Assembly: GCA_905214495.1 (NCBI GenBank)
Contig: CAJMLW010000009.1
Coordinates: forward strand, 1-64,000
From: an uncultured bacterium
GTDB lineage: Bacteria; Bacillota; Negativicutes; Veillonellales; Veillonellaceae
Length of the DNA: 64,000 bases
Reading direction: 5' to 3'
The position numbers were made by a program, and so were the translations under genes. Numbering within the stretch: position 1 is the first letter of the stretch; every line of letters begins with the position of its first letter. Under the pieces are notes generated by a model, which saw only the letters and a list, made by a program, of their open reading frames with translations, ran no database searches and had not been told where the DNA came from. Shown one piece after another: positions 42,269-51,987 of this stretch.

Positions 42269-43279
42269 ATGGCAGTTAAAGTTGGTATTAATGGTTTCGG
42301 TCGTATTGGTAAATGTGTAGTACGTGCAGCAATTAACAATCCTGATGTTGACGTAGTTGCTATCAATGCAACTGGCGATAATGAAGGTACTGCATTATTG
42401 TTAAAATACGATTCCGTACATGGCACAATCCCAAATGAAGTCACATTTGATGATGAAAACATTTATGTGGATGGTAAACGTATTCGTGTATTCCATGATC
42501 GCGATGCTTCTAAATTGCCTTGGTCTGAAGAAGGCGTAGAAATTGTTATGGAATGTACAGGTAAATACCGCGATGCTGAGGAAGCAAAGGTTCATTTGAA
42601 TCAACCTACTGTTAAAAAAGTATTAATTTCTGCACCAGGTAAAAATGAAGACTTAACGATGGTTATGGGCGTTAACCAAGATATGTATGATCCTGCAAAA
42701 CATCACATCATTTCTAATGCATCTTGTACAACAAACTGTTTGGCTCCATTTGCTAAAGTACTATGCGATGAATTTGGTATCAAACGCGGTATGATGACTA
42801 CAATTCATTCCTATACAAATGACCAAAAAATTCTTGATGCACGTCATAAAGACCCACGCCGGGCTCGTGCAGCAGCTATGTCTATCATTCCTACAACCAC
42901 TGGTGCAGCAAAGGCTGTTGCTAAAGTATTGCCTCAATTAAAAGGTAAATTAGATGGTTTTGCATTGCGCGTTCCTACGCCAGACGTATCCGCTACTGAC
43001 CTTGTTTGCGAACTTGAAAAACCTGCTACAAAAGAAGAAATTAATGAAGCATTCCGTAAAGCAGCAGCTGGTGAATTAAAAGGTATTCTTGGTGTATCCG
43101 ATGTGCCATTGGTATCCTGTGACTTTAGTTCTGACCCTCGTAGCTCCATTGTTGATGCTGATTTGACAATGGTTATGGATAGTAACATGGTGAAAGTTGT
43201 TTCTTGGTACGATAACGAATGGGGCTATTCTGAACGCCTTATCGATATGGCAGCTTTCGTAGCTAGTAAAGGTCTATAA
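42269..43279 (+). CDS. gap: Glyceraldehyde-3-phosphate dehydrogenase
   Basis: A 336-residue type I enzyme. It has the NAD-binding GINGFGRIGK at 7-16, the catalytic Cys153 in SNASCTTNCLAP and the His in MTTIHSYTNDQ. SWYDNEWGYS is near the C-terminus. GAGGAGG lies before the ATG. Both catabolic and gluconeogenic roles are possible; a lactate user like Veillonella would run it mostly in reverse, which is inference. Confidence 0.97.
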   Translation: MAVKVGINGFGRIGKCVVRAAINNPDVDVVAINATGDNEGTALLLKYDSVHGTIPNEVTFDDENIYVDGKRIRVFHDRDASKLPWSEEGVEIVMECTGKYRDAEEAKVHLNQPTVKKVLISAPGKNEDLTMVMGVNQDMYDPAKHHIISNASCTTNCLAPFAKVLCDEFGIKRGMMTTIHSYTNDQKILDARHKDPRRARAAAMSIIPTTTGAAKAVAKVLPQLKGKLDGFALRVPTPDVSATDLVCELEKPATKEEINEAFRKAAAGELKGILGVSDVPLVSCDFSSDPRSSIVDADLTMVMDSNMVKVVSWYDNEWGYSERLIDMAAFVASKGL

Positions 43280-43296
43280 TGGGAGGAAATTCTAGG

Positions 43297-44475
43297 ATGA
43301 AATTGACCATTTTAGATATGAACGTAGATAATAAACGCGTTTTTGTACGTGTGGATTTCAATGTGCCTATGAAGGATGGTGTCATCACTGACGACACTCG
43401 CATTCGTGGTGCACTAGAAACAATTAAATATTTAATCGACCACAATGCAAAGGTAATTCTTGCATCTCACTTTGGTCGTCCAAAGGGTGAACGTAAGCCG
43501 GATATGACATTGGCTCTTTGTGCTAAACGTTTATCTGAGCTTATCAACAAACCAGTTGCATTTGTCGATGATTGTGTTGGTCCTAAGGTAGAGGAAGCCG
43601 TTGAGGCATTACAACCTGGCGATGTGTTGATGCTTGAAAACTTACGTTACCATAACGAAGAAACGAAAAATGATCCAGCGTTTGCTAAACAATTAGCATC
43701 TCTTGCTGATGTAGCTATCAATGATGCATTTGGTGTATCCCATCGTAATGCAGCCTCTGTAGTTGGTATTGCTGATTACATCCCTATGGGTGCAGGTTTC
43801 TTACTCAAAAAAGAAATCGATGCATTAAGTGCTGCCATTGTACATCCTAAAACTCCTATGGCAGCCATCATTGGTGGTGCTAAGGTAACAGATAAAATTT
43901 CTGTTATTTCCAATTTATTACCTAAGGTAGATGTTATGATTATCGGCGGCGGTATGGCGAATGCTTTCATTAAGGCTCAAGGCTGTAATATTGGCAGTTC
44001 CTTATATGAAGAAGGTCAAGATGCTATTGCTACAGATTTAGTTATGGAAGCGCGCGTTGCAGGTGCTAGATTATTGACACCTATCGATGCTGTAGTGGCA
44101 GATGCTTTCAGCAATGATGCGAACACAAAAATCGTGGATGTCGATAACATCGAAGATGGCTGGATGATTTTGGATATCGGTCCTAAAACACGTGACCTAT
44201 ATACAGAAGCATTGGCCAATATGAAAACTATCATTTGGAATGGCCCTATGGGTGTGTTTGAAATGGAAAAATTTGCAGCTGGTACGAATGCAGTAGCTAA
44301 AGCCGTTGCAGAGTCTGATGCTATGACTATTGTTGGTGGTGGTGATTCTGTGGCTGCTATTGAAAAAAGTGGTTTAGCAGATAAAATTAGCCATATTTCG
44401 ACTGGTGGCGGTGCATCCCTTGAATTATTGGAAGGTAAGGTTTTGCCAGGTATTGCTGCTTTAACAGAGGCCTAA
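43297..44475 (+). CDS. pgk: Phosphoglycerate kinase
   Basis: Interconverts 1,3-bisphosphoglycerate and 3-phosphoglycerate with ADP/ATP. The 392-residue monomeric kinase has RVDFNVPMKDGVI near the N-terminus, the hinge LASHFGRPKGE and VIGGAKVTDKI. The C-terminal GGGDSVAAI and STGGGASLELLEG are also present. The ATG at 43297 is used; GGGAGG lies 11-15 bases upstream, and an upstream in-frame ATG at 43279 overlaps the gap stop. Confidence 0.97.
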   Translation: MKLTILDMNVDNKRVFVRVDFNVPMKDGVITDDTRIRGALETIKYLIDHNAKVILASHFGRPKGERKPDMTLALCAKRLSELINKPVAFVDDCVGPKVEEAVEALQPGDVLMLENLRYHNEETKNDPAFAKQLASLADVAINDAFGVSHRNAASVVGIADYIPMGAGFLLKKEIDALSAAIVHPKTPMAAIIGGAKVTDKISVISNLLPKVDVMIIGGGMANAFIKAQGCNIGSSLYEEGQDAIATDLVMEARVAGARLLTPIDAVVADAFSNDANTKIVDVDNIEDGWMILDIGPKTRDLYTEALANMKTIIWNGPMGVFEMEKFAAGTNAVAKAVAESDAMTIVGGGDSVAAIEKSGLADKISHISTGGGASLELLEGKVLPGIAALTEA

Positions 44476-44476
44476 T

Positions 44477-45247
44477 ATGAGAAAACAAATTATTGCAGGG
44501 AACTGGAAGATGAACGGGACCATTGCATCTGGTTCTATCTTGATTGAAGCATTTACTAGTTTTCTAGGTGATAAAAACTTGGACTGTGAAGTAGTTGTTT
44601 GCCCACCCTTTACTGCGCTTGAGAGAGCTGTGTCCTTAACACGAGATACACAGGTTGGCGTAGGGGCTCAAAATATGGATTATCATGATGCTGGTGCATT
44701 TACTGGCGAAGTTTCTCCGTTGATGTTAACGGAACTCGGTGTGTCCTATGTTATCATTGGTCATTCTGAACGCCGTGAGTACTATGGTGAAACCGATGCT
44801 ATGGTAAATGAAAAGATTAAGAGTGCATTTCATCATAATTTGCAACCTATTGTCTGTGTTGGTGAAAGCCTTGCTCAGAGAGAGGCAAATGAAACGATTT
44901 CTTTCATTCACGGACAATTACAATGTGCATTACAAGATATTCCAGCGGATCAAGTGGAACAATTGATTATCGCTTATGAACCGATTTGGGCTATTGGTAC
45001 GGGCAAGACTGCGACTGCTGATCAAGCAGAGGAAGTATGTAAATCCATACGTGATTATATAGCGGAGCTATATACATCTGCTGTAGCTGAATCAGTTCGA
45101 ATTCAATATGGTGGTAGTGTAAAGGCTAATAATGCGCGTGAAATTTTAAGTGAGCCTAATATTGATGGAGCCCTCGTTGGAGGAGCTTCGTTAATCGTGG
45201 ATGAATTTAATGAAATCATCATGGCGGCTCAAGAGGTAAGTAAATAA
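44477..45247 (+). CDS. tpiA: Triosephosphate isomerase
   Basis: A 256-residue TIM barrel. It shows AGNWKMNG with the catalytic Lys, VIIGHSERRE with the catalytic His, AYEPIWAIGTGKTA with the catalytic Glu, and the phosphate loop IQYGGSVK. It starts one base after the pgk stop. It is the third enzyme gene of the operon. Confidence 0.97.
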   Translation: MRKQIIAGNWKMNGTIASGSILIEAFTSFLGDKNLDCEVVVCPPFTALERAVSLTRDTQVGVGAQNMDYHDAGAFTGEVSPLMLTELGVSYVIIGHSERREYYGETDAMVNEKIKSAFHHNLQPIVCVGESLAQREANETISFIHGQLQCALQDIPADQVEQLIIAYEPIWAIGTGKTATADQAEEVCKSIRDYIAELYTSAVAESVRIQYGGSVKANNAREILSEPNIDGALVGGASLIVDEFNEIIMAAQEVSK

Positions 45248-45265
45248 CATACTAGAGGTATAAAT

Positions 45266-46789
45266 ATGGCAAAATTACAGGCACCCGTAATGCTAGTCAT
45301 CCTAGATGGCTTTGGTATGGGGGACCAAACAGATACGACGAATGCCGTAGTACAAGCAAAACCAAGTTATTTTAATTATTTGTGGGATACGTATCCTCAT
45401 ACAACATTACAAGCTTCAGGTCTTGCAGTCGGTTTGCCAGAAGGGCAAATGGGTAATTCAGAAGTTGGACATCTCAACCTTGGTTCCGGCCGTATTGTAT
45501 ATCAAGACTTAACGCGTATTACAAAGGATGTAGAGAGCGGCGAGTTTTTTCAAAAGCCTGTAATACAAGAGTTATATAAGCATGCTAAGCATGGTAAATT
45601 ACAAATTATTGGCCTTGTATCTGATGGCAATGTACATTGTTCTTTAGAGCATATTAAGGCTGTAATTGCTGGTGCTAAACATGAAGGAATTAAAGAGGTA
45701 TATGTTCATGCGCTTCTCGATGGACGCGATGTGCCACCACAATCAGCATTAACCTATCTTAAGGATTTAGAATCCTTTATGTCCGATATAAACTGTGGGA
45801 AAATTGCTACTGTAAGTGGTCGCTACTATGGGATGGATCGCGATAATCGGTGGGACCGTGTGGAGCTAGCTTATAATGCTATTGTCAATGGTGTTGGTAA
45901 TAAGGCTAATTCTGCGTGTGACGCCGTTACACAATCCTATAATGATGGCGTGAATGATGAATTTGTAGTGCCTACAGTTATCAATCTAAACGGGATGATT
46001 TCTGATGGAGATGCCGTTATATTCTGTAACTTTAGACCTGATAGAGCTCGTGAATTGACGAAGGCTTTAACTTTACCTGATTTTGAAGGTTTTAAACGAG
46101 AACCTATATCTATCTTTATGGCGACAATGACCAAATATGAAGATGGATTGCCTGTTCATATCGTCTATGAAAAGGATACGCTAGATCATACATTAGGTGA
46201 AGTCCTTGCTGATGGGGGCTATCGTCAATTGCGTATTGCTGAAACAGAGAAATACGCACATGTAACATATTTCTTTAATGGTGGTAATGAGGTTCCATTT
46301 GAAGGTGAAGACCGCATTCTTGTGCCTTCTCCAGCAGTGGCAACCTACGATTTGCAACCTGAAATGAGTGCTCCTGAGGTAACCGATAAGGTAGTTGATG
46401 CTATTCATAGTGGTCAATACGATATGATTATTTTAAATTATGCAAATCCAGATATGGTAGGTCATACTGGAGATTTTAAAGCTGCAGTGAAAGCAATTCA
46501 AACTGTAGATGCAGGATTAGAACGTATTGCAAAGGCTATATTAGAGGTGGGAGGTCAGCTTTTAGTTACCGCCGATCATGGTAATGCAGAGCAAATGGTC
46601 AATCATGAGACGGGAAAACCTCATACAGCCCATACAACGAATGTTGTGCCATTGATTTTAGTGGGATCTCAGGATATACATAAGCAACTTAAATCAGGTA
46701 AATTATGTGATATTGCACCGACCATGTTAGCCTTGGCTCATATTGATAAGCCAATTGATATGACCGGTGAAAGTTTGTTATTAGATTAA
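45266..46789 (+). CDS. gpmI: 2,3-bisphosphoglycerate-independent phosphoglycerate mutase
   Basis: A manganese-dependent mutase of 507 residues. Asp14 in ILDGFGMGD and Ser65 in GNSEVGHLN are the metal-site Asp and phospho-acceptor. HALLDGRDVPPQSA, GRYYGMDRDNRWDR, RPDRARELT and TADHGNAEQM supply the other motifs. AGAGG precedes the ATG. No dPGM is seen in the operon. Confidence 0.97.
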   Translation: MAKLQAPVMLVILDGFGMGDQTDTTNAVVQAKPSYFNYLWDTYPHTTLQASGLAVGLPEGQMGNSEVGHLNLGSGRIVYQDLTRITKDVESGEFFQKPVIQELYKHAKHGKLQIIGLVSDGNVHCSLEHIKAVIAGAKHEGIKEVYVHALLDGRDVPPQSALTYLKDLESFMSDINCGKIATVSGRYYGMDRDNRWDRVELAYNAIVNGVGNKANSACDAVTQSYNDGVNDEFVVPTVINLNGMISDGDAVIFCNFRPDRARELTKALTLPDFEGFKREPISIFMATMTKYEDGLPVHIVYEKDTLDHTLGEVLADGGYRQLRIAETEKYAHVTYFFNGGNEVPFEGEDRILVPSPAVATYDLQPEMSAPEVTDKVVDAIHSGQYDMIILNYANPDMVGHTGDFKAAVKAIQTVDAGLERIAKAILEVGGQLLVTADHGNAEQMVNHETGKPHTAHTTNVVPLILVGSQDIHKQLKSGKLCDIAPTMLALAHIDKPIDMTGESLLLD

Positions 46790-46816
46790 TTTAGTATATA
46801 AATAAGAGGTAGTATT

Positions 46817-48103
46817 ATGGCAGTAATTGAACAAGTCGTAGCTCGTGAAATTTTGGATTCTCGTGGTAATCCTACAGTAGAAGTAGAAGTATGTTTGGAA
46901 GATGGCACAATTGCAACAGCGGCAGTCCCTTCTGGTGCATCTACGGGGATGTTTGAAGCAGTAGAACTTCGTGATGGCGATAAAAAACGCTATGGTGGTA
47001 AAGGTGTTCTACAAGCTGTAGACAATGTAAATGCTAAAATTGGACCTGCTATTATCGGCTATGATGCGACTGAACAAGTGGCGATTGATAATTTAATGCT
47101 TAAACTTGATGGCACAGATAACAAAGCTAACTTGGGTGCTAATGCGATTTTAGGTGTATCTATGGCTGTAGCACGAGCTGCTGCTGAATCTTTAGATTTG
47201 CCTTTGTTCTTATATCTAGGTGGTTTTAATGCTAAAGAACTTCCTGTTCCTATGATGAACATTCTAAATGGTGGAGCTCATGCTGATAATAATGTAGACC
47301 TTCAAGAGTTTATGATTATGCCAGTAGGGGCCAAAACATTTAGCGATGCATTGCGTAGTTGTGCAGAAGTATATCATACATTGAAATCTGTGCTTCACGA
47401 TAAAGGGCTCAGCACTGCTGTAGGCGATGAAGGCGGTTTTGCGCCAAACTTAGCTTCCAATGAAGAAGCTTTAGAGGTAATCTGTGAAGCTATTAAACGT
47501 GCTGGTTATGAACTTGGTACAGATTTTAAATTGGCTCTCGATGTGGCTTCCAGTGAAATCTATAAAGATGGTAAATATCATCTAGAAGGCGAAGGCAAAG
47601 TATTGAGCGCTAGCGAAATGGTTGACTTCTATGAATACTTAGTCGATAAATATCCTATCGTATCTATCGAAGATGGCCTTGCAGAAGAAGATTGGAATGG
47701 ATGGAAAGTATTAACCGAACGCCTTGGTAAGCGTGTTCAACTCGTAGGTGATGATTTATTTGTTACTAATACAAAACGCCTTGAAAAGGGTATCGACCTT
47801 GGCGTAGCTAATTCTATTCTTGTCAAAGTAAATCAAATTGGCACATTAACAGAGGCCTTTGACGCTATGGAAACTGCAAAACGCGCTGGCTACACATGCG
47901 TAGTATCTCACCGTTCCGGTGAAACAGAAGATACATTTATTGCAGATATTGCAGTAGCTGTTAATGCGGGCCAAATTAAAACAGGTGCTCCTGCACGTTC
48001 TGAACGTGTTGCTAAATATAATCAATTGCTTCGCATTGAAGAAATGTTATACGAAACAGCACAATATAAAGGCGATGCAGTATTCTATAATTTGAAAAAA
48101 TAG
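46817..48103 (+). CDS. eno: Enolase
   Basis: Converts 2-phosphoglycerate to phosphoenolpyruvate. The 428-residue protein has AREILDSRGNPTVE, VPSGASTGMFEA and the metal ligands in LALDVASSE, SIEDGLAEEDW and QLVGDDLFVTN. SHRSGETED is near the C-terminus. AGAGGT lies before the ATG. It is the last gene of the glycolytic operon, followed by a strong terminator. Confidence 0.97.
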   Translation: MAVIEQVVAREILDSRGNPTVEVEVCLEDGTIATAAVPSGASTGMFEAVELRDGDKKRYGGKGVLQAVDNVNAKIGPAIIGYDATEQVAIDNLMLKLDGTDNKANLGANAILGVSMAVARAAAESLDLPLFLYLGGFNAKELPVPMMNILNGGAHADNNVDLQEFMIMPVGAKTFSDALRSCAEVYHTLKSVLHDKGLSTAVGDEGGFAPNLASNEEALEVICEAIKRAGYELGTDFKLALDVASSEIYKDGKYHLEGEGKVLSASEMVDFYEYLVDKYPIVSIEDGLAEEDWNGWKVLTERLGKRVQLVGDDLFVTNTKRLEKGIDLGVANSILVKVNQIGTLTEAFDAMETAKRAGYTCVVSHRSGETEDTFIADIAVAVNAGQIKTGAPARSERVAKYNQLLRIEEMLYETAQYKGDAVFYNLKK

Positions 48104-48138
48104 AATAATACATTTTATTTTAGAATAACATACTAGAT

Positions 48139-48184
48139 AAGAGACTCTTTTGAGTAGTGAAAACTCAAGAGAGTCTCTTTTTTG
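48139..48184 (+). terminator. Rho-independent terminator of the glycolytic operon
   Basis: AAGAGACTCT-TTTGAGT pairs with ACTCAAG-AGAGTCTCTT around GAAA-like bases, followed by a T run. It is a long, stable stem. Confidence 0.88.
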
Positions 48185-48323
48185 TTGTTTTTTTGCGTAC
48201 CTGTACACGCATTGTGGATTTTTTAGAAATAAAGAGGAGTTTTTCTTATTATACAGAATTACATAGTGCAATGAGCAGAGGTGATGTATAAACACACCGC
48301 AAGGTATGAAGGAGGGGGTGGCA

Positions 48324-49340
48324 TTGTATGTAGATGTTGCATTGGATTCAATCATCACGTATGCCATTACGATTAGTGCTAGTGATATACATTTTGATCC
48401 TATTCCGGATGGCGTACAAGTGCGATTGAGAATTGATGGATTATTAACGGATTATACGTTTATCGATGCTACTGATGCGGACATGATTGTGAACCGCATC
48501 AAGGTATTCAGTGGCATGGATATTAGCGAAAAGAGATTGCCTCAAGATGGACGATGGGAATGGACAGCTAAATCGTATGCTGTCACCATGCGTGTATCTA
48601 GTTTGCCTAGTCTATATGGTGAGGCCATCGTGTGTCGTCTAATGGGAAATGAAGGGGTGCACAAAAATCTATTAGAACTTGGTATGTCAGTTAATTTACA
48701 GGAGAAGATTACCGCATTACTAAAACGACCTTATGGTCTCATTACCATTTGTGGACCTACGGGAAGTGGTAAAACGGCTACCTTATATGCCATGTTACGC
48801 ATGTTGAATTTAAAGGAAACAAAACTTATATGTTTAGAGGATCCTGTAGAAGCGGCCATTGATGGAGCTATTCAAATAGGGATTAATGAAAAGATTGGAT
48901 TCACCTTTTCGAAAGGATTACGTACTGTATTACGGCAAGATCCTGATTCTATTATGATTGGTGAAATACGAGACAATGAGACGGCACAGCTAGCTGTAAA
49001 AGCCGCTTTAACCGGACATCGTGTAATTACCACAGTTCATACAAATACCGCACTAGGTGTTATTGGTCGCCTTATTGATATGGGGGTCGAACCGTATTTA
49101 CTGCATGCTACATTAATTGGTTCCCTATCGCAGCGCCTCGTAAGACGTATTAATAGCACTACGAAATCTTATCAGGGACGATTAGGTTTGTTTGAATATG
49201 TAGAGATACCGTCTAGCGATATTGATTGGAATCATGTTGATACATATCTATATGTTTCATTGCAAGATTCGGCTCAGACTGCTATTAATTCGGGCATTAC
49301 AACAGTAGAGGAGGTACATCGTGCAGGCATCTTATTGTGA
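48324..49340 (+). CDS. pilB: Minimal PilB/GspE-type pilus assembly ATPase
   Basis: A hexameric secretion ATPase of about 338 residues that would power pilus extension. The N2-like part is followed by the Walker A GPTGSGKT at 144-151, the Asp box LEDPVE, the Walker B DPDSIMIGEIRD and the His box TTVHTN. It lacks the N-terminal MshEN domain and the tetracysteine zinc loop of full-length PilB (about 560 residues). The TTG at 48324 follows GGAGGGGG at 48310-48317 by 6 bases; the in-frame ATG at 48306 lies before that site. It overlaps the next gene by 20 bp. Confidence 0.88.
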   Translation: MYVDVALDSIITYAITISASDIHFDPIPDGVQVRLRIDGLLTDYTFIDATDADMIVNRIKVFSGMDISEKRLPQDGRWEWTAKSYAVTMRVSSLPSLYGEAIVCRLMGNEGVHKNLLELGMSVNLQEKITALLKRPYGLITICGPTGSGKTATLYAMLRMLNLKETKLICLEDPVEAAIDGAIQIGINEKIGFTFSKGLRTVLRQDPDSIMIGEIRDNETAQLAVKAALTGHRVITTVHTNTALGVIGRLIDMGVEPYLLHATLIGSLSQRLVRRINSTTKSYQGRLGLFEYVEIPSSDIDWNHVDTYLYVSLQDSAQTAINSGITTVEEVHRAGILL

Positions 49341-50361
49341 TTGTGTAGTGACAACCAACTCGATGATAACAATAGAAGATGTAATTTCCCTATCGTTAGA
49401 GCATAGTGCTACTGATATACATTTAGAGGTGGGAACACCGATTTATATTCGAGCTGCTAATGGGTTGGAATCTATTTCAAGTATTTGCAGTGTGGATATG
49501 ATTAAAGATGTATTACAACGATGTGGCGTCACACATGATGAATGGCACTCTGTAGATAATGCTTTCACCAGCAATGGCATTCGAATTCGGGCTCATATTT
49601 ATAGGGCTAATCATAGAATTTGTGGAACATTGAGACTACTCTGTCATGCTAATTTATCGCTTGATACATCTAAAGATAGTGATGTATTAAAACAAATTTG
49701 TGAATATCATGATGGGTTAGTCCTTGTTACAGGCCCTACAGGTAGTGGCAAATCATATACCTTAGCTTGTTGCATAGAATATATAAATAAAACTATGAAT
49801 AAACACATAATAACGTTAGAAGATCCTGTGGAATATGAGTTCATACCATTGCAGTCAATTATTCATCAGCGCCAACTCGGAATTGATGTGGATTCGATGG
49901 CGCATGGGATACGTGATGCCTTACGAGAGGATCCAGATGTCATTATGGTAGGAGAGTTAAGAGACCGAGATACGTTAGAGGCCGCATTACATGCTGCGGA
50001 AACAGGTCATCTTGTGCTTGCAACCATGCATACACAACGAGCAGTTATGGCCGTGCAACGCATGATATCTTTATTTCCTGGTGAACAACAAGATGAAGTG
50101 CGCAGTCAAGTATCACAAGTATTGCGTGCGGTCATATGTCAACGTTTGTTACGATGGGAAACCTCGTTTATAACAATACGGGATATTCTGTTAAATACGA
50201 ATGCAGTGGCAAATCTAATTAGAAATCGAAAGGAACCTCAAATTGTTTCAATCCAAGAAACGCAGGCCCCCATGAAGACATTAGAAATGGCAGTGCGTGA
50301 TGTAAAAACGCAATATGGATCAGTTCACCAATTACATGCTTTATTGGAACAACAATTATAA
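49321..50361 (+). CDS. pilT: PilT-type pilus retraction ATPase
   Basis: A 346-residue ATPase with PilT layout: DIHLEVGTPIYIRANG-like start domain, Walker A GPTGSGKS at 138-145, LEDPVEYEF, the Walker B DPDVIMVGELRD and TMHTQRA. LFPGEQQDEVRSQVSQVLRAVICQRLL (28 residues, given in part) is typical of PilT, as is a C-terminal NLIRN region close to the AIRNLIRE motif. It would drive retraction and DNA uptake. The start is GTG at 49321 after GAGGAGG. Confidence 0.88.
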   Translation: MQASYCDCVVTTNSMITIEDVISLSLEHSATDIHLEVGTPIYIRAANGLESISSICSVDMIKDVLQRCGVTHDEWHSVDNAFTSNGIRIRAHIYRANHRICGTLRLLCHANLSLDTSKDSDVLKQICEYHDGLVLVTGPTGSGKSYTLACCIEYINKTMNKHIITLEDPVEYEFIPLQSIIHQRQLGIDVDSMAHGIRDALREDPDVIMVGELRDRDTLEAALHAAETGHLVLATMHTQRAVMAVQRMISLFPGEQQDEVRSQVSQVLRAVICQRLLRWETSFITIRDILLNTNAVANLIRNRKEPQIVSIQETQAPMKTLEMAVRDVKTQYGSVHQLHALLEQQL

Positions 50362-50373
50362 TAGAGGAATTAC

Positions 50374-51546
50374 ATGAATGCTTATGAATATACAGCGATA
50401 ACAACAGACAAGAAAAGAATACAAGGCTTATTATGGGCCGATTCTGAGGATGAGGTTAGCACTAAACTCAAGTTAGAAGGATATGTCATTTGTAGTATAG
50501 CTAGATCCTCTAGCAAATCGGTACGTTGGAATCATAAACAAGTGAGTACCACAGCATATCAACTGGGATTACTGCTACAATCAGGTATTTCCCTTAGGCG
50601 TTCGCTAGAACTTTTAATGGATGGCTCAAAAACGATGTTATATCGCTCTTTATACGAGGGTATACAACGAGGCCAACCTTTATCAGAGGCTCTTCGAGAA
50701 AAGGGCTTTCCTCCTATAGCATTGGCATTACTTGAAAGTGGTGAAATGTCAGGGAATGTTGGAGAAGCTTTACAATATATAGCTTCTTATTATGAACGAG
50801 AACGAAAATACCAACAAAAGATAGTAAGTGCTATTTCATATCCCTTATTCTTACTGGTGCTTATGAATGTATTTTTCTTGGTTACTATATTATTTATTAT
50901 TCCATCGTTCACCCGCGTATTTGCTACTATGCATATAGAATTACCATGGATGACAAAAGGTTTATTTGTATTAGGAACTTCCCTTCGAGAACATCCATTA
51001 CTGTATATTAGTGGGCATGTGGTTTTTATTGGAATACTCATATATGCTTTTAAACAATCTGCAATTAGATATAGATTTGATAGATGGTTATGGCAGTTGG
51101 CTCAACATAATACATTTTTAACATCTCTATATTACACGAATATTTTACATATTTGGTCATTATTGCTAGATTCGGGAATTTCAATTATCAATACTATAGA
51201 TATTACAAAGCATATATGGCGAAATTCGTATGGTGAATCCTGTAGTAATCAAGTTTATGACATGCTTTGTAAAGGACATTCTTTTTGTGAAAGTTTAAAA
51301 TCATCGTCTGTAGGGAACCCATTTATATGGCAAATGGTCGCTGTTGGAGAAGAAAGTGGTGAATTGGTAGCCATGTTGAATCATTGTAGTCACTATTATG
51401 AATCGTTGTTAACACAATATATAGCAAGAATGGAGCGCCTTATGGAACCTATACTCCTCACCATTATGGGCGTTGGCATTGCAATCCTCGTTATATCCGT
51501 CATGTATCCATTATTTACATCAATATCATCTCTAGGTGGTCAATGA
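50374..51546 (+). CDS. pilC: Pilus platform protein PilC/GspF
   Basis: A 390-residue inner-membrane protein that couples the ATPases to pilin insertion. Two T2SSF domains are visible (about 60-180 and 265-380), each with helical QLGLLLQSGISLRRSLELL-like and GHSFCESL motifs, plus three membrane helices (about 155-180, 205-225 and 360-385). GESGELVAMLNH-like EESGELVAML is conserved. AGAGGA precedes the ATG. It overlaps no gene but is tightly packed. Confidence 0.9.
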   Translation: MNAYEYTAITTDKKRIQGLLWADSEDEVSTKLKLEGYVICSIARSSSKSVRWNHKQVSTTAYQLGLLLQSGISLRRSLELLMDGSKTMLYRSLYEGIQRGQPLSEALREKGFPPIALALLESGEMSGNVGEALQYIASYYERERKYQQKIVSAISYPLFLLVLMNVFFLVTILFIIPSFTRVFATMHIELPWMTKGLFVLGTSLREHPLLYISGHVVFIGILIYAFKQSAIRYRFDRWLWQLAQHNTFLTSLYYTNILHIWSLLLDSGISIINTIDITKHIWRNSYGESCSNQVYDMLCKGHSFCESLKSSSVGNPFIWQMVAVGEESGELVAMLNHCSHYYESLLTQYIARMERLMEPILLTIMGVGIAILVISVMYPLFTSISSLGGQ

Positions 51547-51562
51547 AAGGAGACTTTATAAA

Positions 51563-51976
51563 ATGCTTATGTATTGTAGAGAAATACTAACTCAATTAGA
51601 ACGATCGTTTCTTAGATATATTAGTTTGCGTCGTATGCAACGAACTAAACAAGGTGGATTTACACTGGTAGAACTTATGGTGGTAGTAGCTGTTATTGCT
51701 ATTTTGGCAGCTATTGCAATGCCTCAATTTATGTCCGCTGCCGATAAGGCAAAGAATGCTAAACAAGTGGCAGATATGCAAATCATACGTAATGCTACAC
51801 AACTCTACATGATTGATAAAAGTTTAGATACGCCACCAACAGTAGAAAAATTATATCAAGAAGGTTACTTAACGGAGCATGTTAAAACTACAAAAGGTAA
51901 GGAATATGTTATTACCTATGAACAAGTTGCTGGTAATGCCGGTAAGTCTGTAGTCGTTACGGCCCCTGAAACATAA
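51563..51976 (+). CDS. Major type IV prepilin (GspG/PilA-like) with long leader
   Basis: A 137-residue prepilin. The class III signal is QGG-FTLVELMVVVAVIAILAAIAMPQF (given in part): cleavage after Gly32, Phe33 as first mature residue and Glu37 as mature position 5. The mature protein has about 105 residues and a short C-terminal domain without a cysteine pair, closer to GspG-type pseudopilins. The 32-residue leader is unusually long. The ATG at 51563 is supported by AAAGGAG at 51546-51552; an internal ATG at 51635 would give an 8-residue leader but has no ribosome site. Confidence 0.88.
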   Translation: MLMYCREILTQLERSFLRYISLRRMQRTKQGGFTLVELMVVVAVIAILAAIAMPQFMSAADKAKNAKQVADMQIIRNATQLYMIDKSLDTPPTVEKLYQEGYLTEHVKTTKGKEYVITYEQVAGNAGKSVVVTAPET

Positions 51977-51987
51977 AGGATTTTGCA

